64,000 bases of DNA from Dryomyza anilis (GCA_951804985.1 OX638135.1:10206058-10270057), one strand, 5' to 3'; positions 1-11,325 are shown, counted from the first letter of the stretch. Translations and numbers: made by a program. Notes: generated by a model from the letters alone, not told the origin.

Positions 1-1311
1 AGATGGTTGCGTGTTGAATGGCGGAGGGCGAGACCCCAAGGCCACCGACGTAGTCGTATCACTGCTCATAAGAGGAGCCGAAGGCTCAGAGACATCCCTA
101 TGTAAAAGCGTATGATGACGCTTTTTACACACTGAGCAACAGTAAGCACTTTTACAGTCGTTAAGCTCATGGGACCTATTAAGGCAGTTAACGCAACATT
201 GAAACTTTTTTACAGTGGAATAGCGATCGTAGACGCTCATTTGTAAAAATAGTTTACAGACCCGCAAAACATGTTGCTGTTTGGGGCAAAGAACGCAAAG
301 TGATCCTGTCAGGTGTGCGTGAAAACTATTGTATTTTTTAGACAGAGCTGGGTGTTGTAGATGAAGCGATTTTGCACGTGGAAGTTTAACGGTAGTGTGA
401 CCGCGGATGTATCCGATGGATTCAAGTGTTTTGAAGCGTTCAGAAAGGAACGCATCAGGACAACTCCACTTAGGGATAACCGACTTATCCAACAAGCTTT
501 GTTCCCAGAGATCCAAGGTTGCTTCAGGTAAGCGCTGAGAGCATAGAAATATTAGGATAGGATCGCAATTTGTCGTATCGATGTCATAAATTGAAAAGGA
601 TGCAAGACTATTGTTAATAGTGCGTTGCAAACTCTTAAGTGCAGCCGCTCTTTCATAAGTCACGACAGGAAGGTCGAACAAAAGTTTAAGTTGGCCGTTT
701 ACCAATACACGTTTATTCTCATAAACGTCTTTAAGATAACGCCAGGTTATCGCAAAGCCGCTATTCGTAAGAGGGGCCTTTCGCACTATATCGCGTGCGT
801 CCCCGCTAGTCTTTTGCAAAAGATGGTAAAGACGCTCAACATCTGTAAGACGTGAGTTGCGAATGTATATTGCAGAGAATAGATCTCTGAACGTAGGCCA
901 AGATGCATATTCGCCGGCGAACACATCAGTGTCGCAAGGAGGAAGGCGTAAATGGTTCGATGAAAAATCATCAGAGGCACGGCAGGTGGCAGCTGAGGTG
1001 GTAGAAGTTACGCTGAGCTGGTGGAGAAGCTCGTTAATAGCGGATAAATTGGTGACGTAAGTCTGAAATATGGTCCTATATTTTTCTTTGACAACAGGAA
1101 TATCTTCATCATCGGCACAGTCTTCCTTGGAATCCAGGAATTGCAGACACCGATTATATTTGGTTTTAAATGTGGACCAAAGTGCTTTTATATCATCACT
1201 GAATATTTCCAGTGAAAATTTGGTATGGTTTTCAACCGAAATGTCTTTATATGATGACTGAAATTCGACCAGCGCATCTGCTGCATGGATAAAAAGATCC
1301 AAAGCAGTCAT
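1..1311 (-). CDS. gag: BEL/Pao retrotransposon Gag, 3' end beyond window
   Basis: An uninterrupted minus-strand frame runs from an ATG at 1309-1311 to the window edge: 437 codons without a stop. Residues about 145-165 contain LPPCDTDVFAGEYASWPTFR, the pattern that opens the DUF1759-type Gag core of BEL/Pao elements. The C-terminal part has Cys/His clusters (LCVLC, CCVNCLNRSHELNDC, CSVCKKRHHTLLH), matching the BEL/Pao zinc knuckle that precedes the aspartic protease. In this family Gag assembles the particle that packages element RNA in the cytoplasm; protease, RT, RNase H and integrase normally follow in the same polyprotein and would lie left of the window. The frame has no breaks, so the copy may be young. 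Assignment to BEL/Pao rather than Ty3/gypsy rests on these two signatures. The start is the first ATG after a stop-rich leader. Confidence 0.85.
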   Translation of the reverse strand, partial: MTALDLFIHAADALVEFQSSYKDISVENHTKFSLEIFSDDIKALWSTFKTKYNRCLQFLDSKEDCADDEDIPVVKEKYRTIFQTYVTNLSAINELLHQLSVTSTTSAATCRASDDFSSNHLRLPPCDTDVFAGEYASWPTFRDLFSAIYIRNSRLTDVERLYHLLQKTSGDARDIVRKAPLTNSGFAITWRYLKDVYENKRVLVNGQLKLLFDLPVVTYERAAALKSLQRTINNSLASFSIYDIDTTNCDPILIFLCSQRLPEATLDLWEQSLLDKSVIPKWSCPDAFLSERFKTLESIGYIRGHTTVKLPRAKSLHLQHPALSKKYNSFHAHLTGSLCVLCPKQQHVLRVCKLFLQMSVYDRYSTVKKFQCCVNCLNRSHELNDCKSAYCCSVCKKRHHTLLHRDVSEPSAPLMSSDTTTSVALGSRPPPFNTQPS

Positions 1312-2600
1312 GTTGAATTAAATTTAAAAAGAACCCCAAAAACAAATTAAATAATTCTTTAAGAAGTCAGCAGAAAAGTCAACAGTAAATTGTTGAATTT
1401 TAGATTTACAAATTTAAAACCAAAATCCTATATAATTGTATAGCATATAATCTTTAAACACAAGCAGGGATGTCGCTTCAAGGAGTGAAGCATACACCTT
1501 AAAAATCAAAAATGTGAATAATTTTAAATTTTAAAACAATTTAAATTTGGTCGTAAAAGATGTTAAATTTAAAAACCAAAATCTAAAAAATGTGTATGTA
1601 ATAGATTTAAAAATTTCAAAATATTTGTTAAAAAATATCAACCAATTAAAAATCAAAAATATCCTGAAAAATAAATTTAAATTTTCTAAACAATTCAGTA
1701 TAATTATTATATTAAATAAAATTATTATATGAAATAAAAATAATGATATAAATAAGAATATGTATATGAGCTTAATACTTGTAACGGAGCGCGTTTTTTT
1801 TTTAATTGTAAAAAAAAAACAACAAATGCTCTGGTATTTTATTTATTTGTAAAGAAAATCACAAGAAAATAATCACATATTTAATTTATTTAAATTATTG
1901 TAAATAATTTATTTTTCGCCACCACTGTGCTTGAGCAATCAAATATAAATATTTGATTCAAAGCAGCAGAGTTCAATGTTGCTGCAGCAGTTTGACACGT
2001 TGAGTTCACTATGCCGTCACAAAAATAAAAAAGATCGGGGAGAGTCGCACAAGTATAGCGCGAGAGAGGTCCAGTATCAAAATAACGATCGCATCCACTC
2101 ACGTTAATGATCTGTCCAACGATGCGATAATTTCCACTCAATTGTGGCTCTCCATCGATGAGCACTTGTAAAATTTAAAACGACAATAGCTTTCAGCAAG
2201 AGAAAGCACTAGTACCGATCACTCTCGAATTGTGTGCAGTGTAATTAAGAAAACACTCATGCGTTAAAAATAAACTATGCTGCACTCTGGCAGTAGTTTA
2301 TATGAAAGTCACTCAAAAAGACTTAAGTCACGAACTCGACGCGATAATATGCAACGCTGCACGTACTCTCTGGAAGAGAGGCAGTCGCCAATTATTTAAA
2401 CACAAAATGAAATTTACTCAATTCAACGACGTTTGAATTGTTTGGTACGCAGCACGAAGTCAGAATGGACTTATACGATTTCACTAATAAATCAAATTAT
2501 AGATAAAATATAATATTAAGGATTTATTATACTTAAGTTTGCTCAAATAAAGGTTTATTTTTTATAAAATATACCTCCTAATTATTGGTGATATGTTTGT
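1312..2600 (-). mobile_element. BEL/Pao leader and probable 5' LTR (bounds uncertain)
   Basis: Stop-rich sequence immediately upstream of the BEL/Pao gag. Its position makes it the untranslated leader plus 5' LTR. The part from about 1.78 kb up has mixed composition unlike the A/T-only spacer at 1320-1780, and contains AATAAA-type signals on the minus strand near 1900. A 91-codon minus frame at 1890-2165 lies inside it; it matches no family I recognise and may be chance coding within the LTR. I could not find the primer-binding site or a second LTR copy (it would be off the left edge), so both ends are guesses. Confidence 0.4.
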
Positions 2601-3357
2601 ATGTGTTGTAGAAATATGCGTCGTAAACGTCTCTCTCTTGTTTTATTTGTATGTCCGTCCGAAACTTCACATCGTTGATGCACTCAGCTGGAGCGGCGCA
2701 ATGCAAATTTTATTTTTGAAGAATATTCTAAATGGAATAAATTATTTCTAATTAATTTTGAATTATAGACCCGGTTCGATTGGACCAAAATGTTTACGCA
2801 AAAAAAAGGCGTATTTTCCAAAATTCAAAATTAATTAAAAATGCAGAAATTTATGGTTTTTCTTATCTATTTATTTGAGCAAATATATTTTCTACTTAGG
2901 GACAAACCAAAGTGGTTGCCATATAAATTTAGGAAATGTAGAATAATACAAAATATGATTGGAAATCAAAGAAAGGAAATCCAATATATATATAATAAGA
3001 TATAGTATTAATTTATTATGCGGGAACGTAGTTCTTACTTTGATGTTCTTCCTTCGGTGGGTGGCAGCAAAGAGACCGAACACTGCGCTATTGCAGCCCC
3101 AAGAACCTCAAAGAAGGAGGGTTGAAAGGAAGTGGTGAAATTCACCTCTTGACGTTTGACATGTCACGAAATGTACTAAATTAATAATACAGTGTTTACA
3201 CTGCATGCGGTTTGGCGTAAACAATATGTATATTTTAAAATAATGATAATATGATAATATGATAATATTTTAACAATTATAATATGTTTATTTTTTTTTT
3301 TCAAGTTATCTGTAAACATATTTTTGAATATTTGAATGTGTGCCAATAATAATAATG

Positions 3358-3362
<5 letters not shown>
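2601..3362. other. Stretch without a recognised gene
   Basis: AT-rich DNA between the BEL/Pao LTR region and the (TA)n tract. Besides the inverted repeat at 2749-2837 there is a 63-codon minus frame (2892-3083) with no recognisable motif. I see no splice signals framing a convincing exon. Confidence 0.5.
2749..2837. repeat. Inverted repeat, 16-bp arms
   Basis: TAATTAATTTTGAATT at 2749-2764 and its exact reverse complement at 2822-2837 flank 57 bp that include CCCGGTTCGATTGGACC. It could be the end of a small foldback element or a chance A/T palindrome. Confidence 0.5.
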
Positions 3363-3434
<72 letters not shown>

Positions 3435-3627
3435 TCGGTTGGATTATAATAACAATATAATAGTTTGGCGCTACAGTCCTGTACAGAACTTCGGCCGAGC
3501 TCTCTCACCATTTTGAGCTGTGCGTGTTATATTTTCTATGAAAAGATGTTGTTAGCCCCAGTCCAGGCTTGAACCGGGGACCTTTCGACTCGTAGTCCAA
3601 CGCACTAACCACTGAGCTACCGCGGCT

Positions 3628-3681
<54 letters not shown>

Positions 3682-3728
3682 TTTATATTTTATAATGGTA
3701 ATCCAACCGAATTAATACTTGTGATTGA

Positions 3729-3775
<47 letters not shown>
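3363..3775. repeat. (TA)n microsatellite complex
   Basis: Three (TA)n runs, about 3363-3422, 3629-3672 and 3733-3775, surround a SINE and a 14-bp inverted repeat (3433-3446 with 3699-3712). Apparent ORFs here, such as a run of Ile-Tyr, are translations of the microsatellite. Confidence 0.9.
3451..3627 (-). mobile_element. tRNA-derived SINE, internally deleted copy
   Basis: Read on the minus strand it starts with the tRNA-like head shared with three other copies in the window, including the B box GGTTCAAGCC, and ends with the shared tail. Compared with the copies at 17.2, 42.5 and 56.2 kb it lacks roughly 130 bp of the body (junction near 3530). It sits between (TA)n runs, so a target duplication cannot be seen. 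Confidence 0.8.
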
Positions 3776-3783
<8 letters not shown>

Positions 3784-3813
3784 GATAACCTTATGCAACT
3801 TCATATTTGGTTT

Positions 3814-4552
3814 TGTTAAAGTCCCTATTTCATCACCTAAAATAAGACATTTAATAAATAACAACACTTACTCCATTTCCAGTTTATCCTTTTTATAACT
3901 TTTATTTCTTTTTTCTGTTCAACTTATTGAACTCACTTCTTAATCTAATAACAACTGACTTAAAAACTAAATAACTACAGCTTATATACTAATACTTAAT
4001 TTAACTTTCAATGCTACTTTTCCAGTGTCTTTTGCTGCTTCAGCCTAGAAACATAATTTTGGCCAATCACAGTGTGTTTTGCTGCTTATGCCCAGAAGCA
4101 TAATTTTAACCAATCACAAGTTCCGTATAGAACTCAAGTTCGATCCAAAACTCGACTTCTTAACGCTGACCGTGAAAGCAACTCTTGCATAATCAGCAAC
4201 CCGCTATGACATTGAATTTAGACCATCGCAAAGTCATTGAATTGCAGTCATCTTTGTTTACAAACAAATTGCACCACGTGCTTATTTTCTTCAAGCTAGC
4301 AACTTGAGGCTGCTGCGAATTTGGTTTATAGTTACAATTGCTGACTAAGTAAATTGCCGCCGCTTATTTTGGCAACGACCAAAAGGTGTGTCATCAAACC
4401 AACATCATTTAATTTGTTTTAAAAACAATTAGAATGCATATAATATTATTTAAATATTTAGCAATTAATATTTAGCAACAGCAAATACCCACTAGAAAAA
4501 TATCAATGAACTGTCACGCTATGAGTGACTGTTATAATGCTAACTCTCAACA
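3814..4552 (-). repeat. Element A 3' LTR
   Basis: 739 bp, begins TGTTAAAGTCC and ends CTCTCAACA on the plus strand. It matches the 5' LTR at 13006-13683 along its length but carries two extra segments of about 46 and 15 bp near 4391-4480. Confidence 0.93.
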
Positions 4553-4565
4553 TTCCTCCCCCCTT
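4553..4565 (-). promoter_or_regulatory. Element A polypurine tract
   Basis: Read on the minus strand AAGGGGGGAGGAA lies directly against the TG start of the 3' LTR, the expected position of the plus-strand DNA primer. Confidence 0.85.
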
Positions 4566-4723
4566 ACAAATTTTTTTTTTCGACTTACAACAATCTTATA
4601 CTAACATCTCATGCCAATACCTTACACTACTGTACAATAAAAACATACTACCGATACTTAATACATACATAACCGCATACTTCTGCTCCGCAATCACCTT
4701 GTCTATGTATTACAGCTGTTGTT

Positions 4724-4893
4724 GTCAAGATATCGTGGTCGGTCTCCGTTGGTACAATGGAGGGTTCTGCTGTAAACATAACTCTCCTCATTATTGGTAT
4801 GGTTGAATTTAGTCAAGATATCGTGATCGGTCTCCGTTGGTTAAATGGCGGGCTCTGCTGTAAACATAACTCTCGTCACTATTGGCATGGTTA
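4724..4893. repeat. 88-bp tandem duplication in element A
   Basis: Two diverged copies, 4724-4811 and 4812-4893, both starting GTCAAGATATCGTG and containing GTCTCCGTTGG and CTGCTGTAAACATAACTC. It lies between the 3' LTR and the env-like remnant. Confidence 0.85.
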
Positions 4894-5029
4894 ATCGATC
4901 TTCATATGCGGTAGCGATACTGATTCTTCAAGTTCCCGATATGAGTTCTTGTGCTTGTCTTCTTTCCTTCGGACTGCGGTTCACACCATCTTATTTGTTA
5001 GTGAAGCCGTCATCGATCTCACAGATCTA

Positions 5030-5840
5030 GGAGCCCCTGAGTAGGATACTTCTAGGGGTCCCGACTGCTCCTGACTCCGTCTAACTTGCTTCCGACACTA
5101 CATTGCGATGTCGCTTTAGCTTCGATGTGTAAATTCAATATGTTCTTTAAGAATCACTCTGATTCGTACATCATCTTCAGTTTCTCTGTTAATTCGCTCA
5201 GCAACGCTTGGACCAAAACGTCCGGGTGCAACATGCTATGCTCAGATTCATTCTAGCTAAATTTATGGTTCTGTTTCTGGAGCTTTTTCAGGTTTGTGTT
5301 CACAATCTTCTTTATTTCAACACTATGATAGCGAATTCAATTGATGCCATCTCCTTATGTGATTGTATTTAATTCTGGTGAGTTCCTCTAGTGTAGCGTT
5401 CATTCCAACACGCAACCCCTCTATCTCTTTAATGGTTGCTTGCAACGTTCTGGACAACCTGTCGTAATTACTGGCCATCACCGTTACTTGTTGCTCTATC
5501 ATATGTTTTACGTAGTTTAACGCATATGTTTTCCGTATGTTTTACGCGTATCGTAGGTTTTCCGCAACCGTTCGTTTTTTGTGCATGAACCCTGTACCCT
5601 TGACACGAAGTCATCTGTTAACTACAATTGTTCGCTTGAGTCAGTTACAACAAATTTCGTGATTACTGTTCACTCCGCCCTGTAGATCCCTATATATTTT
5701 TTCCGATCGAACACGAGTGAATGCTGCTCCAACGCTGTCGGTCTGTGAATTGAATCTACCTGGACCCTCACAATGAGCAGGATTAGCCATATCATTGCCA
5801 ACTTATTTTTCTAATAAAACTATATCTAATTACTGTACAA
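5030..5840 (-). pseudogene. Env-like coding remnant downstream of pol in element A
   Basis: Between integrase and the 3' LTR the minus strand shows several short open segments with protein-like composition, separated by stops and frame changes. One of about 60 codons (about 5345-5525) is rich in Glu, Leu, Arg and Gln with heptad-like spacing; another at about 5690-5790 has a hydrophobic start. A third open segment follows pol and precedes the 3' LTR in gypsy-type elements that carry an envelope gene, so env is the natural guess, but I see no diagnostic furin site or fusion peptide. It is clearly non-functional as it stands. It could also be another lost accessory frame. Confidence 0.35.
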
Positions 5841-7675
5841 TATTTTTAGTATTCAATGAGATTTCGTTGCTATAATTATTTTTACTTAAATCTAATCATT
5901 TTCGTGTATTCATCATAACAATCACTCACATATTTAAATGTCTATAAAACATAATTATATTCATATAATAACTTCGTTATATCTCTATCAAAATTATCAT
6001 TCATATATTACCTTAAATTTTATAAAATAAAAAAAAACACATTTTTTTTATAAATTAACATTCCCTTATATTACGAAGTTTGACATTATATTATAGTTTG
6101 TGTTAATATTTTACAATATAAGTTGTGGTATGTACAAAATGCATGTGTCATATAACATATTTATTTAAGTTTATATTTTTATATTTTAATATCTATTAAA
6201 CTAATCAGCTTAATAAATACGTATATTGGTTTTGTTGTTTCATAAACTTTTTTCCAGAAGAGAAAAAAAAATATTAATTTATTCATAATTCTAACAGAAT
6301 ATATTTTATCTGAATAACATATTCTACAAGTAAAACATCTTCCACTTTTTTTTGTTTTAAACCTTGTGAAGTTTAGCTTATTTTTAAGCTGTTTATTTTA
6401 AAAAATGCTCATTCGACATATATGCAATTTTTATATATTTTTCATTCTATCGCAATCTCTAACGAAACTTAAGTGATCATCTTAAGTTTTCGCTCGAGTT
6501 CACCTAATACGATTCGTAATACACGTATGCAATTGATCAAGTTGCAGACTAGTATTCGTCGTATTTAGTGAAATGCTTAAAAACAATTTGCTGCTGTTCT
6601 TTTCAAACTATTTAATTAATAGCTTAAGATTAGCATAAAGTCTTACGGATGTCGACTCTTTTCGAAGAGTACATCGAATCTTTACATAAAATGTAATTGC
6701 CGTTCTCATTTGTTTCTATCCTTAATACAATTATATTATTTAATAATTTACATCTTTTAACTATATTTTTGTTTTATATATATTCATTTCCTCAACTTCA
6801 ATTTCTACATTTTTCTTTTTTTTTTTTTCTTCAATTCAACATAAACTCATAATTTATTGCTCAGGCTAGTAAATTACCCGAAGTAATACTTAGCTGCGTT
6901 AATAAAATAAATATCAACATAACAATTGGATCATTTGCTAACTCCAAAAAGTCTTGTATGCATTTTGCAACTGTATGCAAACTTTCTCATAATTTTTATA
7001 ATATTTCTCTAATCAATTAAGTCAATCATAATAATCTCTTTTGGAGCATATTCTAGCTCTAAAAACCAATTTTTCATCCGTAGTAAACGTATTTATATAT
7101 TTTTTATAATATTATTCCTAGTCTTTTAATTCAATCATATTTTTGCTATATATCATTTGGAGCATTTTCTACCTCTAAAAAAAAACTAACTTGTCATTTA
7201 TTTGCTCGTCAGAAATTAACATAAATTAATAATTCTTTATTTATTCAAAATTCAATTCATCAAAATCTACTTTTCATTATATTTTAATTTAAAATTAATA
7301 ATTCAACCATAATTTCATAATTCACTTTACAATTCAAAATTTCTATGCTAGTTATCTACGCTCAGCAGTACTTAGCTATTTGTTCAATATCTTAATTTCG
7401 TACAAATATATTTTATCGCATTTATTTCGTATAAAAAACTCGTGTTATCAATTATAATTCTTTCTTATTTATATTTTTCCTAATATTTCTTGTTTTCATA
7501 ACCTTTAAATTTGGTCCGCCACATGCTAGTAAATTAACCCTAAGTAATACATAGCGATCTGTGGGTACGGTTTTCTACTGTTTTCCTATTTCCTATTTAT
7601 TATCACACAATACTAAACTTTTCGCAATTTATTTATAAATATATTTCCGCATTTTAACAATTAATACATCAATTT
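5841..7675. other. AT-rich non-coding stretch inside element A
   Basis: About 1.8 kb of A/T-rich sequence with no frame I recognise on either strand. It lies between the env-like remnant and the integrase end and is probably decayed element sequence. A phrase built on GCTAGTAAATTA...CTAAGTAATA...TAGC occurs at about 6863 and again at about 7525, hinting at an old internal duplication. Confidence 0.6.
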
Positions 7676-8077
7676 CTAATTATGGTATTTTTTCAACAAA
7701 TTGTTGTGTATTTTCTTTCCCTTTCCTTTTATTAATATTGTCGTTGTCACGGGGGTAGTGACGGACAAAACCTTATAGGGCCCTACCCAAATTGGTGAAA
7801 ATTTACTTTTCCTATTTTGATTCTTCATTACAACCATGGAGTTTATTGATTTATCGTAGCTCGTTTTAGATTTTTCTTTTACCTTTTCTTGATTTTGTCT
7901 CACTATTTCATGCGCCCGCTGTATTTGATATTTTAATATTTTGTTATAATCATCGGCATTATATAGTGGTGAAACTTTACGTTTCAAATTAGTTGGCATA
8001 TCAGAATCACAACCATATAGTGTTCGGAAAGGTGTTTGCCCAGTTGACACATGCATCGTATTATTATGGACATGCAT
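7676..8077 (-). pseudogene. pol: Element A integrase, C-terminal part
   Basis: 133-codon frame ending at the natural pol stop. It continues the integrase at 8086 after a frameshift: STGQTPFRTLYG is the usual sequence downstream of the catalytic core, and SKFSPIWVGPYKVLSV is the GPY/F-type C-terminal module. In element B the same segments are joined more directly (NWDQWLNSAMHVHNN), showing that the break here is secondary. Integrase inserts the cDNA into the host genome. Confidence 0.85.
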
Positions 8078-8085
8078 TGCCGAAT

Positions 8086-9147
8086 TTAACCATTGATCCC
8101 AATTGGAACCTCCTTAGCAAAACATCTCAAATATTCTGCTAATGGTCTGTGACTACGTTCTAATGATCCATTGGCCTGTGGGTGATAGGGTGTAATGTGC
8201 ATTTTTTTAATACCCAATAATTTGCATGTATCAGAAAATAATTTTGACACGAAATTAGAGCCATTGTCAGTTACTAGAATTTTCGGAATATTGTGGCGTG
8301 TTAATATTTCATCATAAAATGCTTTAGCCACTGTGCTTGCTTCTGCGTCTGGTATTGCTACACAGCACATATATTTTGAGAAATCGTCTTGAAATGTTAA
8401 AATGTATTTATTGCCAGATACTGTCTCGGGTAAAATTCCTACTAAGTCCATATAAACTTTATCAAATGGCCGCGTTGGTGTATCTGTCAAGACCATTGGC
8501 ATTTTTGTTAGCTTAGAACTTTTGTTAACTTGACATTTAGGGCAATTTTTTACATACTCTTTAATTTGTTTTTGCATACCCTTCCACCTATATTGCTTTC
8601 TTATTCGAAAATATGTTTTCAGTGTGCCCTGATGACCCCCTAACGGCGAGTCGCGAAAGTCTCTAATTACTGTTTTAATTTCATCAGGATCGGTTAATAC
8701 TTGACTCGAGATTGTTTCACCATCCATATCCGTTACTGTGTTGTCCAAGACTGGCTTACTGACGTCCGGTTGTGGATCTATTGCCTTTGGTGTATTTTTA
8801 GAACGGGTTTGAACTGCCGCAATTTCTGTTTCTAATTGTGGAATCCTACTTAATGCGTCAGCATTTAAATTCTTTTTCCCAGGTTTATACATTATTTCGA
8901 ACTCATATTCTAATAATTTGTGCCTGAACCTGGCTAGCCTTGACGTTTGATCCTTTAAATTCGCTATGCTACGCAGTGGTTGATGATCCGTATAAACCGT
9001 GAATGGACGCCCCAACAAATACGCTCTATAATACCTTGTTTCTGCGTCATTCAGAGCTCTACTTGCAAATGCGATTGGTCGATCAGAACCTGGCTCGCCC
9101 TGTGACAGCACTGCTCCTATAGCTTTTCCACTTGCATCTGTTGTCAA
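8086..9147 (-). pseudogene. pol: Element A RNase H (deleted) and integrase
   Basis: 353-codon frame. The N-terminal part is the gypsy RNase H domain (TTDASGKAIGAVLSQ, FTVYTDHQPLRSI). About 20 residues are missing between AETRY and YRAYLLGRP; the related frame in element B has STLKKEFLAIVWATKNF there, which includes the conserved acidic residue, so RNase H should be inactive. Next come the zinc-binding HHCC region (GGHQGT...CPKCQ, about residues 174-207) and the DDE core (YMDLVG, VTDNGSNF, NGSLERSHR). The frame runs out near 8110 by a frameshift within the sequence after CFAKE and resumes in the 7676-8077 segment. Confidence 0.9.
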
Positions 9148-9510
9148 TACAAATGGTTTTGAAAAATCTGGGTATGCTAGAACATTATGTTAAATAATTG
9201 CTTCCTTAAGTTTTATAAATGAATCCTGGCACTTGTCTGTCCATTCAAAACTGGCTTCCTTCCGCAACAGTTTATTAATCGGTAGTGTTAACTTTGCCAT
9301 ATTCTTAACGAATTTTCTTTAATAATTTACTAAACCTAAGAAGGATTGTACCTGTTTCTTGGTCCTGGGTACCGGAATATTTTCGACACATTCTATTTTA
9401 TCGGGATCTGGCATTGCGCCTGACTCCGTGCATTTGTGCCTTAAATATACTACTTCACGCCTTAAAAAATTGAATTTTTCCGTATTTAATTTCAAATTAT
9501 TTTCCCTCAA
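9148..9510 (-). pseudogene. pol: Element A RT thumb/connection, broken
   Basis: The open piece 9319-9510 reads LKLNTEKFNFLRREVVYLRHK and QSFLGLVNY, the conserved C-terminal part of gypsy RT. It is out of frame with the palm domain (9497-10372) and ends in a stop. The stretch 9148-9318 still resembles the RT-RNase H connection but contains several stops. Confidence 0.85.
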
Positions 9511-10372
9511 TTTTTAGTCTAATTTCGTGCTCCATTATGTTTTTTCCATACACCACTATATCGTCCAGATATACGAAACAATCAAGTCCCTGCAATCCTG
9601 TTAAAATGTCGTTCATTATTCTTTGAAACGTAGCGGGTGCCCCCGTCAATCCAAATGGCATCCTATTAAATTCAAAATGTCCCAAACCCGTGCTGAACGC
9701 AGTTTTTTCTCTGTGGCGTTCATCCACTAGAACTTGGTGATAACCACTTGCAAGATCTAATGTTGAAAAATACCTACTGTGACCTAATTGATCCAAAATT
9801 TCATCAATACGAGGTATTGGAAATACTTGTTTAATCGTCGCGTCGTTCAATTTTCTGAAATCTATTACCAGTCTCCATTTTTTCTGTCCGTCCTTGCCAC
9901 TCTTTGTAGGTACCAACAATAGTGGTGAATTCCAAGACGACGTGCTTGGTGATATAATATCGTCGTCTAATAACTTCTGCACCTGTTTGTTGATTTCTTC
10001 TCTGTGAATATGTGGTAATTTATATTGTTTTCGGTTAATCGGAGGTTGGCCGTCTATTGTGGGGATTTCATGTTTTAAAATAGGTGTATACGATAGCTCA
10101 TCCCCCTCTAACAGAAATACATAATGGTATGACGCACATATTTTTTCTATGGATGCCTTCTCTTCAACATTTGCATTTGGATCCAATTTTAATGAGTCAA
10201 ATAGTTTGCATATTCTGTGTCGTATGTTTATGCTTTGTACGCTATTCATTGTGCCACTCACTGGTTCCATAAATTTATTATAATATGAAAATTTGAGCTG
10301 TATGTTCTTATTCAATATTATATCTTTTTCTGTTGAGTTTAACACTGAAACGTAAACACTATTTTTTCTCAC
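9497..10372 (-). pseudogene. pol: Element A reverse transcriptase, finger and palm
   Basis: 291-codon frame with the ordered gypsy RT blocks: PPINRKQYKLP, SSWNSPLLLVPTK, RLVIDFRKLND, YFSTLDLASGYHQV, TAFSTGLGHFEFNRMPFGL and the catalytic FVYLDDIVVYG at about residues 266-276. It copies element RNA into cDNA in the particle. It ends early by frameshift just after the YLDD box. Upstream, an in-frame stop separates it from the protease-RT linker; element B has a sense codon at the same place, so that stop is a mutation. Confidence 0.92.
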
Positions 10373-10491
10373 ATTTGATATGGTTTATCCGATATAAACT
10401 CCTAGCGAAATTTCTTGTTTTTGAATTATTACTACGGGGAACTTGGTTCGTAGTGGTAATCTGGCGATACCTTTAGATCTTGCTGTTATTT

Positions 10492-10941
10492 TTATTTCTT
10501 CCTGTATAATATTTTATTTATTTCATCTAGTGATCTGAGTGGTAGTGTTATAATTTTATTTTTGTTTCTGTCTATAAAGGTTAATCCCTTTTCCACTGCA
10601 TTGATGATGGTGTGGTTCCATAGATTATCTCGTCCAAGTATACCGTCTGCTGGAACTCCCTGACTAAGCCTTCTATGTTCCATATGTTGAATTTCAATTG
10701 ATCCTGCCGTGGTCACATGTCTCCCAAATGCTCCGCTCAGATCTTTTGTATCTTTTAAATTTCTCTCTAGTTTATTATCTAATGCACTCCACTTTACCAA
10801 GCTAGAGTCTGCACCAGAATCTACTAGTAATATTAGTTTCCCATTTTTCGCTACCTTAAAAAGAATTTCTATAAAGACATCATTTAATTTTGATATCTGT
10901 ATGAATTCCCCATGTCTACTATAAATAATGCGATTTTTCTT
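10492..10941 (-). pseudogene. pro: Element A aspartic protease
   Basis: The frame is open from just after a TGA at 10942-10944 to the stop at 10492. It contains KLILLVDSGADSSLVK, the D-S/T-G catalytic motif of retroviral-type proteases (which act as dimers), and GVPADGILGRDNLW, the family's second conserved block. The related element B frame has LTLLVDSGAEASLI and GAPADGIVGRNNH. The protease cuts the Gag-Pol polyprotein. It is in the same frame as the linker frame 10942-11226 and as gag. Confidence 0.85.
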
Positions 10942-11226
10942 TCATTTTGTATATAAACTTAATTTAAATTCCTTAATATTTTCAATATATTTACTCATAT
11001 TTTTATTTATGCTATCCATTCCTGAAGTAATCAAATCTTTTAATTTCTTCTTTTTTTCTTCTATACATATCCTATTTATTATGCAATTATAAAAATTATT
11101 TTTTGCTGTTAATGCTACTATGCCGAAAACGTTCAACGTTAATACAATTAGTGAAATAAAATTATCTACCATTTTCCTACCATTGATAGCGAACGTATCC
11201 ACTGCCGCGCACGGCGTCTGATTCAC
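10942..11226 (-). pseudogene. Element A linker with hydrophobic segment before protease
   Basis: A frame of 94 residues between gag and protease. It carries a strongly hydrophobic run (FISLIVLTLNVFGIVALTA, about residues 23-41) followed by a Lys-rich segment. The frame stays open upstream to the gag stop at 11326, and element B has a homologous segment (GIVDQT...ICNEVISIFLFIISAMCVL). I do not know a named domain for it; a membrane-associating linker is the simplest reading. It ends at a TGA directly upstream of the protease. Confidence 0.6.
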
Positions 11227-11325
11227 AATTCCTATCTTCTTTGGCCTGATTTCGCAATTTGTTTTGGGTTCCCAGATTATTGGCCTATTCTGGGCCCCTA
11301 ACAGTTTCCCTGGTTGCGGGTAGAC

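Noticed and set aside
1312..2600. Exact LTR and primer-binding site of the BEL/Pao element
   Set aside because: Several TG...CA candidates (for example starting at 1780) but no tRNA-complementary site and no second LTR in the window.
3176..3511. Protein-coding frame of 111 residues
   Set aside because: Its core is Ile-Tyr from (TA)n and it runs across SINE sequence.
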